From NCBI GenBank assembly GCA_023395515.1, contig JAEWZB010000090.1:1-15035 (forward strand): a stretch of DNA of 15,035 nucleotides, given 5' to 3'. Position numbers and translations under genes: made by a program. The DNA comes from Bacillota bacterium. Lineage in GTDB: Bacteria > Bacillota > Syntrophomonadia > Syntrophomonadales > Syntrophomonadaceae. Below, one piece after another: positions 7,519 through 13,418 of this stretch. The notes beneath the pieces were generated by a model, which searched no databases, was not told the DNA's origin, and was given only the letters and a program-made list of their open reading frames with translations. Numbering within the stretch: the first letter of the stretch is position 1; each line of letters begins with the position of its first letter.

Positions 7519-8076
7519 TTGGAAAAAACAGCCGTACAAGGAGTACCCAAATCAATATATGTAATTATTGTAGCTATACTGGCAGCGATGTTTTCTTATG
7601 CTATATTTATAGATACCCCTGCTCCTGAAAAAACTGTAAAAGAATTTTATCAAGCTTATTTTAATAAAGACTATGACACGGTAGCTGAGCATCTGAGCGT
7701 ATTCTGGGCTGTACAATTTTTACCCCAATACCATAACCATTCACCTGAACAGCTTATAGAAAAAAGGGCGGATATAGAAAAAGATATTGCTCAAGTTATC
7801 AAAGAAATTGAAGGGGATACTACCTACCCGGAAAACCTAAATATTAAAGTAAATTCCGCTTTAACTAAACAACTGGAACATAGTGCTATAGTTGGCTATA
7901 CCTTTGAGGAAAATGGTCAGACATCCGGCATGGAAGTCGCTATTCTTATAAATGAAAAGGGAGCTTTTAGGATATATAGTATGTCACCTGCCCATCCCGA
8001 AGATTTAGAAACTATAACTGAAGAAAATATGCAGATCCTAGATGATAATTTTAAAAGGTTACTGGAAGAAAAATAG
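7519..8076 (+). CDS. Small membrane-anchored protein with an NTF2-like outer domain (unknown function)
   Basis: This 185-residue protein has one N-terminal membrane segment (about 13-31, YVIIVAILAAMFSYAIF) and a charged outer domain. There is no lipobox cysteine, so it is anchored by the helix rather than by lipid. The outer part opens with PEKTVKEFYQAYFNKDYDTVAEHL, the pattern of a DUF4878/NTF2-like domain. It continues with a helical stretch, then beta-rich IKVNSAL, AIVGYTF and MEVAILINEKGAFRIYSM segments. Such domains often bind small ligands or cell-wall material, but no function can be named. The start is TTG, with GGAGG seven bases upstream. It is the only complete plus-strand gene here, and convergent with the ferredoxin gene. 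I do not recognise a named family member. Confidence 0.85.
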   Translation: MEKTAVQGVPKSIYVIIVAILAAMFSYAIFIDTPAPEKTVKEFYQAYFNKDYDTVAEHLSVFWAVQFLPQYHNHSPEQLIEKRADIEKDIAQVIKEIEGDTTYPENLNIKVNSALTKQLEHSAIVGYTFEENGQTSGMEVAILINEKGAFRIYSMSPAHPEDLETITEENMQILDDNFKRLLEEK

Positions 8077-8125
8077 AACCCACCCGGCAACGGAGACAGC
8101 TCTTTTTGCATACTGATAAACACAC

Positions 8126-8148
8126 AGGGGAGAGCAAAGCTCTCCCCT
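8126..8148. terminator. Bidirectional hairpin between convergent genes
   Basis: A perfect 10-bp stem, AGGGGAGAGC and its complement, surrounds the loop AAA. It lies 50 bp after the plus-strand gene and on the far side of heptad array 2 from the minus-strand ferredoxin gene. T-tracts are poor on both sides, so termination may be inefficient. A near-copy lies at 8621-8643. Confidence 0.5.
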
Positions 8149-8158
8149 ACAAAATTCC

Positions 8159-8223
8159 TTTTCACATTTCCTTTTCACGTTTTACATTTCACATTTCACA
8201 TTTCACATTTAACGCCTCACATC
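8159..8223 (-). repeat. Heptad array 2, downstream of the ferredoxin gene
   Basis: This is the clearest array. On the minus strand it reads GTGAGGC, GTTAAAT, three identical GTGAAAT units, GTAAAAC and GTGAAAA, all in 7-bp phase over 8175-8223. One more GTGAAAA lies 13 bp further on, off phase by one. The first unit lies 10 bp after the ferredoxin stop codon. A short AATTTTG stretch links it to the hairpin at 8126-8148. Confidence 0.65.
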
Positions 8224-8233
8224 ATCAGGCAGT

Positions 8234-8509
8234 TTATTTTACCCGGCCCGGCCCTTTATAGTCGTCCGGGTTTAAGGAAGAGTCTTTGGGAATAAAATAT
8301 TTTAAAGCCCCGGAAGGACATTCATCGACCGTTTTGATAATTTCTTCACCTGAAGCCGCATTAATATCCACCCAAGGTCTTTCCCGGGGCTTAAATACCT
8401 GGCCTAGTCTACGCCAACATTCTCCTGCATGAGTACATTTTTCAGGATACCAAAATACCGTCAAATCATCATTGCTATATTTCTTTTCGGTCACTTTGTT
8501 ATTTTTCAT
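8234..8509 (-). CDS. Divergent (YjdI-like, Fer4_19) ferredoxin
   Basis: This 91-residue protein has the pattern of the divergent single-cluster ferredoxin family (Fer4_19, as in E. coli YjdI). It has LTVFWYPEKCTHAGEC at 16-31, then FKPRERPWVDI, and ECPSGALKYF at 63-72. Only three cysteines are present (25, 31, 64). His27 in the CTHAGEC motif may be a further ligand, or the cluster may be of [3Fe-4S] type; this is inference. It probably carries electrons in the cytoplasm, but the partner is unknown and no CDGSH or nitroreductase gene adjoins it. The ATG has GAGGAGA upstream, and a sigma-A-type promoter lies at 8553-8582. It is a single-gene unit, convergent with the membrane-anchored protein gene. 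Confidence 0.88.
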   Translation of the reverse strand: MKNNKVTEKKYSNDDLTVFWYPEKCTHAGECWRRLGQVFKPRERPWVDINAASGEEIIKTVDECPSGALKYFIPKDSSLNPDDYKGPGRVK

Positions 8510-8552
8510 TTCGGTCTCCTCTGCAATATTATTAATTATAAGCTTTACAACT

Positions 8553-8582
8553 ATTGTACCTTCCTTTTATGCATTATATCAA
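8553..8582 (-). promoter_or_regulatory. Sigma-A promoter of the ferredoxin gene
   Basis: On the minus strand, TTGATA (8577-8582) and TACAAT (8553-8558) are separated by 18 bp, with the -10 box about 45 bp before the ATG. Confidence 0.55.
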
Positions 8583-8620
8583 AATTTATTAGCCCAAGAA
8601 AAAACTAAAGCCAAACAGCA

Positions 8621-8643
8621 AAGGGAGAGTCAAGCTCTCCCTT
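8621..8643 (-). terminator. Hairpin after the chemoreceptor gene
   Basis: A 9-bp stem AAGGGAGAG/CTCTCCCTT has a 5-nt loop and no strong T-tract. On the minus strand it follows heptad array 3. With the linker ATTTTG it closely resembles the hairpin and linker at 8126-8156, so the two look like copies of one dispersed repeat that may also act as weak terminators. Confidence 0.45.
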
Positions 8644-8649
8644 CCAAAA

Positions 8650-8687
8650 TCACGTCTTACTTTTTACGCCTCACACCTGACCCCTTA
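8650..8687 (-). repeat. Heptad array 3, abutting the chemoreceptor stop codon
   Basis: On the minus strand, starting at the stop codon itself, the units are GTAAGGG, GTCAGGT, GTGAGGC, GTAAAAA, GTAAGAC and GTGATTT. They match the GTRANNN consensus of the other arrays and are in perfect 7-bp phase. The hairpin at 8621-8643 follows. Confidence 0.6.
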
Positions 8688-10229
8688 CTACACCCCGCAC
8701 TTGGCCCCTTCCCCATTAATCTGCGCGGCCATTTGGCATAAGTTTTCCGCAGTTTTATCTAAATTCGCAATCATTTCTACTATTTCATTTACGGAATCAC
8801 TTTGTTGGGCTACTAAAGCAGTAATTTCTTCGGTACTGGCAGCTGATTCTTCTGTAGTTGCTGATATACCTCCCACTTCTCTTACTACTTCGTCAGTGGA
8901 AGCTAAAACTTGTTCTAAAACTGCCGATACTTCCTGTATAGCATTATCTATTTTTTCTGCACCTTTTTCTATTTCTTCAAACATCTTCCGGTTTTCTTTC
9001 ACTGCTGCACCTTGTTCAGTAGTTATTTGATTAGCCCGGTCTATTTCTCTTACCGTTCCGGTTATATCATTTTGAATTTCACTTATTAGCCCGGTTATAC
9101 CCCGGGTAGCTTGTTCTGACTCTTCAGCTAGTTTTCTTACTTCTTCCGCTACTACAGCAAAGCCCCGGCCTGCTTCTCCAGCTCTAGCCGCTTCTATGGC
9201 CGCATTTAAAGCTAATAGGTTAGTCTGCCCGGCTACACTATTAATTAAGTCTACTATTTTTTCAATTTCTTTAGATTTTTCACTCAGCATATAAACTGCC
9301 TTACTAACCGATTCTTGAGCCAGGATATTATCTTCCATATATTGACTCTGTTTTTCCATGGTAGTCATACCTTGATTTACTATTTCCCTAAACTGATGAG
9401 ACTGTTCAATTACTTGCCCGGCATTATGTCCGGCTGATTCCAGGGCTAAAGACATTTCTCTGACTACTTCTGAAGTCTTGCCGGCATGTACAGCTTCTTC
9501 CGTAGCTGCCAAGGCTAATTGATCTACCGCCGCACTTACTTGTTTGGCTGCTTTTCCAGTATCACTAGCCAAATTTAACAACTCAGCCGACGAACTGCCT
9601 AATAAGTCGGATTCCGCCGCTATTTTCTTAGCGGCTTCTTGCAGCTCATTAGTTAAAATTAATGCTTTCTCTTCATTTTCAATGGATTGATATAGTAGTT
9701 TCTTAAAAACATTAGTTATTACTATTCCGGCGATAGTAAATAATATAAAACATATATATCTGATACCTATCGCGGAAACTGTATTAATACTGGGAAGTAC
9801 TTCAGGATGCATAACAATAATAATAGTATGTAATATCATTATTAACAAAGAAGTATATATAGTAATCTTTAAATCTACATAGATCAGACTTAACACCATG
9901 ACAAAATAAAAGGTAGCAAATAATTCTGTCGATCCGGTCATAGTCTTGGTATAGAAAAACATTACCAGTGCCACCATAGTTACCGTTAAGTATTTGGAAA
10001 ATTCCTGTTCTCCCCACTTCTTTACTAAGAAATAAGTTACGGCGGTAATTAGTGTTGAAAAAATAACTACTTGAACAATTTTAGCAGGACTTAATGAAGC
10101 AGATCCGGTTCCACTTAAATAAATTCCAATTGTAGCTAAAGTTGCTACCACCATGATAATAATAGATCCTTTAAAAATTCTACGATGGCTACTCGTCATA
10201 TTTTCCACTAAGAGCATATTCTTTTCCAT
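8688..10229 (-). CDS. Methyl-accepting chemotaxis protein with six-TM sensor region
   Basis: This 513-residue chemoreceptor has about six N-terminal membrane helices (near 20-40, 50-69, 80-97, 103-119, 122-140, 155-174) and almost no extracellular loop. A long cytoplasmic coiled coil follows. The conserved hairpin tip AGQTNLLALNAAIEAARAG is near 333-351, followed by GRGFAVVAEEVRKLAEES. It would control a CheA/CheW complex. There is no evident HAMP or periplasmic ligand domain, so it may sense membrane state, redox or a lipophilic or internal cue (inference). The ATG at 10229 is preferred because AAGGGGG lies six bases upstream; an in-frame GTG at 10283 lacks such a site and adds 18 atypical residues. 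A sigma-H-like promoter lies at 10297-10323. No other che gene is in the window. Confidence 0.93.
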   Translation of the reverse strand: MEKNMLLVENMTSSHRRIFKGSIIIMVVATLATIGIYLSGTGSASLSPAKIVQVVIFSTLITAVTYFLVKKWGEQEFSKYLTVTMVALVMFFYTKTMTGSTELFATFYFVMVLSLIYVDLKITIYTSLLIMILHTIIIVMHPEVLPSINTVSAIGIRYICFILFTIAGIVITNVFKKLLYQSIENEEKALILTNELQEAAKKIAAESDLLGSSSAELLNLASDTGKAAKQVSAAVDQLALAATEEAVHAGKTSEVVREMSLALESAGHNAGQVIEQSHQFREIVNQGMTTMEKQSQYMEDNILAQESVSKAVYMLSEKSKEIEKIVDLINSVAGQTNLLALNAAIEAARAGEAGRGFAVVAEEVRKLAEESEQATRGITGLISEIQNDITGTVREIDRANQITTEQGAAVKENRKMFEEIEKGAEKIDNAIQEVSAVLEQVLASTDEVVREVGGISATTEESAASTEEITALVAQQSDSVNEIVEMIANLDKTAENLCQMAAQINGEGAKCGV

Positions 10230-10296
10230 TCCGCGCCCCCTTCTTTCATACACGAGGAAGTATTTACCATTAACCACATACACACTTAAGGATGAC

Positions 10297-10323
10297 TTTC
10301 TCCAAAATTTTTATAAATCCTGC
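10297..10323 (-). promoter_or_regulatory. Sigma-H-like promoter of the chemoreceptor gene
   Basis: On the minus strand, GCAGGATTT is followed by GGAGAAAGT, with 17 nt between AGGA (10318-10321) and GAAA (10297-10300). This is the same geometry as the acd promoter, but the -10 box has GAAA instead of GAAT. It lies about 70 bp before the ATG. Confidence 0.4.
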
Positions 10324-10364
10324 TCCCAACTAATAAACAGAGAATTCAGAATTGCCAATGCAAG

Positions 10365-10406
10365 GAAATAAAAAGAACCCAACAGGAACCGTCCCTGCTG
10401 GGTTCT
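10365..10406 (-). terminator. Intrinsic terminator of the nucleotidyltransferase gene
   Basis: On the minus strand, AGAACCCAGCAGG pairs over 13 bp (one G-U) with CCTGTTGGGTTCT around the loop GACGGTT, followed by TTTTTATTT. A smaller stem, TCGGG/CCCGA followed by ATTTTT, lies just before it at about 10410-10432. The loop-side GGGACGGTTCC may mark a dispersed palindromic family. Confidence 0.85.
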
Positions 10407-10437
10407 AAAAATTCGGGCCGGCCAACCTTCCCGACCT

Positions 10438-10461
10438 AATCACTTTTTACTCTTCACCACA
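10438..10461 (-). repeat. Heptad array 4, abutting the nucleotidyltransferase stop codon
   Basis: This is the shortest array. On the minus strand, directly after the stop codon, it reads GTGAAGA, GTAAAAA and GTGATTA, in 7-bp phase. It resembles the three other arrays. The strong terminator follows about 30 bp further on. Confidence 0.45.
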
Positions 10462-11526
10462 TTACCCCTGATTCACGTTATAATCTACAGTCTGATTAAA
10501 TACCTTTTGCCCCCAGTTTATATCTATATTATCCTCTAAAGTACAACCACTAGCCACAACAGCTTCCGGGTTAATTTGGCTAAACCTTCCCACTAAGCAA
10601 CCTTCTCCCAGCACACATTTTTGCAAAACTGCCTTACGTCTAATAGTGGTGTTACCCCATATTACACTGTCTTGAATTATTACCCCATTTTCTACCTTGC
10701 AATTAGGCCCTAAGACTACATTTCCTTCTAAAACTGCTTCCGGATCTATTAAAGAGCCTTCACCTATTAAAGCTTTACCCTGCCCAGTATTAATAATTTT
10801 TCCTTGCAGTGATACCTTAACTAATCCATCTAACAGATCACTGTGAGCTTGCCGGTAGGTTTCCAGATTACCGATATCACACCAATAATCCTCTATCGGT
10901 ACTCCATAAAAAGGTGCTCCTATTTTAACTAAATGGGGGAAAACCTGTTTACCAAAATCATAAAACTGCCGCGCCGGAATATGTTTGAATATTTCAGGTT
11001 CAAATATGTATATACCGGTATTAGCTAAATTACTTAATGCTTCCTCAGGACGGGGTTTCTCTTGAAATTTGTTAATTCGGCCTGATTCATCAGTAATTAC
11101 TACCCCGAAATGTTCTACTTCCTTAACCTCTTTTAAAGCAATAGTAGCTAAAGCTCCGTTTTTTTTATGGACTTTAAGTAGTTTAGTTAAATCTACATCA
11201 GTCAAAGCATCCCCGCTAACAATTACAAAGGTATCGTTTAAAAACCCTTCACAATTTTTAACTCCCCCTGCAGTACCTAAAAGTTCTGACTCTACCGAAT
11301 AAGTCATATTCACTTTAAATCTGCTGCCATCACTAAAATAGTTACTAATAGTGTCGGCATGATAATGAAGGTTAGCAATAATATCAGTGAAATCATGCTT
11401 TTGCAATACTTCCACTATATTTTCCATAAGAGGTCTATTAGCCATAGGAACCATAGGCTTTGGTATCTGCATAGTTAGAGGCATCAAGCGCGACCCTACT
11501 CCAGCCGCCATTATCATAGCTTTCAT
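10462..11526 (-). CDS. Sugar-1-phosphate nucleotidyltransferase with C-terminal beta-helix domain
   Basis: This 354-residue protein has an N-terminal nucleotidyltransferase domain with MAAGVGSRLMPLT (6-18), PKPMVPMANRPL (22-33), GTAGGVK (84-90) and the metal-site SGDALTD (104-110). EKPRPEEALSN and NTGIYIFEPEIF follow. The C-terminal part (about 250-345) has hexapeptide left-handed beta-helix repeats such as VLEGNVVLGPNCKVENGVI. It joins an NTP to a sugar phosphate to make an NDP-sugar for cell-envelope polysaccharide. It resembles mannose-1-phosphate guanylyltransferases and glucose-1-phosphate thymidylyl- or uridylyltransferases, and sequence alone does not decide which. The ATG at 11526 is chosen because AGGAGG lies six bases upstream; an in-frame TTG at 11550 lies before that site. 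It is a single-gene unit with its own promoter, a long structured leader and a terminator. Confidence 0.92.
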   Translation of the reverse strand: MKAMIMAAGVGSRLMPLTMQIPKPMVPMANRPLMENIVEVLQKHDFTDIIANLHYHADTISNYFSDGSRFKVNMTYSVESELLGTAGGVKNCEGFLNDTFVIVSGDALTDVDLTKLLKVHKKNGALATIALKEVKEVEHFGVVITDESGRINKFQEKPRPEEALSNLANTGIYIFEPEIFKHIPARQFYDFGKQVFPHLVKIGAPFYGVPIEDYWCDIGNLETYRQAHSDLLDGLVKVSLQGKIINTGQGKALIGEGSLIDPEAVLEGNVVLGPNCKVENGVIIQDSVIWGNTTIRRKAVLQKCVLGEGCLVGRFSQINPEAVVASGCTLEDNIDINWGQKVFNQTVDYNVNQG

Positions 11527-11680
11527 CTCTGCCCTCCTGCCCTTTTTCAATGATACTTCATTCAGTGAGATTCTGCCTCCACTGAATTGAAAGCCCTGTC
11601 AACACCGGATTTAACCGCCCTTGGGACCCATAGCTTGACGAGGCGGGGGTCTTAGGGCAGGCTAGTTCGTTATAAACATT
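11527..11680 (-). ncRNA. Candidate structured leader RNA upstream of the nucleotidyltransferase gene
   Basis: The promoter at 11688-11716 implies a leader of about 150 nt. It is GC-rich relative to its flanks and holds several compatible helices on the minus strand. TGCCCT (11654-11659) pairs with AGGGCG (11616-11621). Inside it, GACCC (11647-11651) pairs with GGGTC (11625-11629). GTTGA (11599-11603) pairs with TCAAT (11586-11590). ATTCAGTG pairs with CACTGAAT (11560-11587); this partly overlaps the previous stem. There is no terminator T-tract. It fits no riboswitch class I can recall. It could be a regulatory leader, or a fossil of a mobile element's structured end, such as an IS200/IS605-type right end. 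Confidence 0.35.
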
Positions 11681-11687
11681 TTTTATT

Positions 11688-11716
11688 ACTATACCACTAA
11701 CTTGGCCTAAGGTCAG
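11688..11716 (-). promoter_or_regulatory. Sigma-A promoter of the nucleotidyltransferase gene
   Basis: On the minus strand, CTGACC (11711-11716) and TATAGT (11688-11693) are separated by 17 bp. It lies downstream of the leuB-cimA terminator, so the gene is separately expressed. Transcription would begin near 11681, far from the ATG at 11526. Confidence 0.5.
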
Positions 11717-11763
11717 CCCCCATACTATTAATACAATAATCAGAATGATTAAATAATATGCAT

Positions 11764-11796
11764 AAAAAAACCGATTACCCTATAAGGCAACCGGTT
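11764..11796 (-). terminator. Intrinsic terminator of leuB-cimA
   Basis: On the minus strand, AACCGGTTGCC pairs over 11 bp (two G-U pairs) with GGTAATCGGTT around the loop TTATAG, followed by TTTTT. It lies 8 bp after the cimA stop codon. Confidence 0.88.
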
Positions 11797-11804
11797 CACT
11801 TACA

Positions 11805-13415
11805 TTAGTTATTAATTTTTCCCCGCTTATTCATCAGCAGGTAGTTGACACTATCTACCAAAGCTTGCCAGGAGGCTTCGATAATGTTTTCCGATACGCC
11901 TACGGTACTCCATTTGCCGGTTTGATCGGCTGAATCGATCAGAACTCTTACCTTCGCTGCTGTACCGTCATTACCGTTTAGGACTCTAACCTTGTAATCA
12001 CTTAAGTGCATTTCGGCAATTTCAGGATATACCTCGGTCAAAGCTTTTCTGAGGGAATTATCCAAAGCATTGACCGGTCCGTCACCTTCGGCGGCGGTAT
12101 GGTAAGTTTTATTACCGACGGCTACTTTTATCATGGCTTCGGAGGATATTTCCTCACTTTCATTTTTCTCCAGAATAATTTTCAGGTTTTTCAGTTGGAA
12201 GTAATCTTCATGCTGGCCAAAGCCTTTGCGCAGGAATAGTTCTAAAGAAGCATCCGCTCCTTCAAACTGGAAACCCTGATTTTCTAACTCTTTTATCTGT
12301 TTAATAACTTTTCGGGTCTCATCGTTATAGCTGTTAATATCGAGATTAAATTCCTTAGCCTTATAAAGCAGGTTAGATAAGCCGGCCAGCTCCGAGACTA
12401 ATACCCGCCTGTGGTTACCTACCTGTTCCGGATTAATATGCTCATAAGTCTGGGAATCCTTGAGCAAGGCACTGACATGGATGCCGCCCTTGTGGGCAAA
12501 TGCACCATAGCCTACATAGGGCTGATTATTATGATGGGGCATATTGGCAATCTCACCGACAAAGTGGGATACTTCACTTAAATGCTTTAAGCTGCCTTCC
12601 GGCAAGCACTTTTTGCCCATTTTCAGCTCCAGGCCGGGAATTACGGAACAAAGGTCGGCATTGCCGCATCTTTCCCCATAACCGTTTATCGTACCTTGTA
12701 CTTGGGTGACTCCATTTCTGACCGCCATTAAGGAATTACTGACAGCACAGCCCGCATCATTATGCACATGGATGCCTAAAGGAACGGGGGTCACTGATTT
12801 AACCACATTTAAAATATCGGCAATCTCCCAGGGCATAGTACCGCCGTTAGTATCACACAAAACCAGCCAATCGGCTCCCGCTTCGGCAGCCGCCATTAAA
12901 ACGGCCAGGGCATAATCGGGATTATTTTTATAACCATCAAAGAAATGCTCGGCATCAAACATTACTTCCAGGCCTTTATCCTTTAAAAAGGAGATAGTAT
13001 CCCTGACCATGCTAAGGTTTTCTTCCAGGGTAGTTTCTAAAGCCCGGTAAACATGGAAATCCCAAGTCTTGCCTACTATAGTAGCCGCTTTAACTCCCGC
13101 TTCCATTAAAGCTTTAATATTGCCATCTTGATTTATATTTATATTCGGCTTACGGGTAGAGCTAAAGGCTGTAATTTTAGCATTTTTCAATTCCAGCTTC
13201 TGCACTTGTTTAAAAAACTCCAGATCCTTAGGATTACTCCCCGGCCAGCCGCCTTCAATGTAAGTCACTCCCAAGTAATCTAATTTTTGAGCTATTTTTA
13301 ATTTATCATCATAAGAAAAGGCAATTCCTTCTCCTTGTGACCCATCTCTTAGGGTAGTATCGTAGATTACTACATCAAGCTTTGTATCCCCAATAAAGTT
13401 TCCCTCCTTATTCAC
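11805..13415 (-). CDS. cimA: (R)-citramalate synthase
   Basis: This 536-residue enzyme condenses pyruvate with acetyl-CoA to (R)-citramalate, the first step of the threonine-independent isoleucine route. It has the DRE-TIM metal-site motif DTTLRDGSQGEG (19-30), then EGGWPGSNPKD (54-64), DAEHFFDGYK (154-163), the metal-ligand HVHND (216-220) and GYGERCGNADL (245-255). The C-terminal LeuA-type allosteric dimer domain spans about 400-530. EGGWPGSNPKD and the long C-terminus fit the CimA subgroup (TIGR00977 type) rather than 2-isopropylmalate synthase. Isoleucine feedback is known in the family; it is not shown here. leuB ends three bases upstream, so translation is coupled. The GTG lacks a good ribosome site, whereas AAGGAGG lies inside the first codons, eight bases before an in-frame ATT at 13394, so that residue may be the true start. 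Confidence 0.93.
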   Translation of the reverse strand: MNKEGNFIGDTKLDVVIYDTTLRDGSQGEGIAFSYDDKLKIAQKLDYLGVTYIEGGWPGSNPKDLEFFKQVQKLELKNAKITAFSSTRKPNININQDGNIKALMEAGVKAATIVGKTWDFHVYRALETTLEENLSMVRDTISFLKDKGLEVMFDAEHFFDGYKNNPDYALAVLMAAAEAGADWLVLCDTNGGTMPWEIADILNVVKSVTPVPLGIHVHNDAGCAVSNSLMAVRNGVTQVQGTINGYGERCGNADLCSVIPGLELKMGKKCLPEGSLKHLSEVSHFVGEIANMPHHNNQPYVGYGAFAHKGGIHVSALLKDSQTYEHINPEQVGNHRRVLVSELAGLSNLLYKAKEFNLDINSYNDETRKVIKQIKELENQGFQFEGADASLELFLRKGFGQHEDYFQLKNLKIILEKNESEEISSEAMIKVAVGNKTYHTAAEGDGPVNALDNSLRKALTEVYPEIAEMHLSDYKVRVLNGNDGTAAKVRVLIDSADQTGKWSTVGVSENIIEASWQALVDSVNYLLMNKRGKINN

Positions 13416-13418
13416 ACT

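Noticed and set aside
8159..8223. CRISPR-like repeat array
   Set aside because: The units are only 7 bp, tandem, without unique spacers, and no cas gene is nearby.
8472..8741. Plus-strand open frame across the ferredoxin promoter and the end of the chemoreceptor gene
   Set aside because: It overlaps a promoter, a hairpin and a heptad array on the other strand, lacks a ribosome site and shows no recognisable domain.
10230..10283. Longer chemoreceptor starting at the GTG at 10283
   Set aside because: There is no ribosome site before it, and AAGGGGG lies six bases before the ATG at 10229.
11527..11550. Longer nucleotidyltransferase starting at the TTG at 11550
   Set aside because: The AGGAGG site would fall within the extra codons; the ATG at 11526 begins the usual KAMIMAAG sequence.
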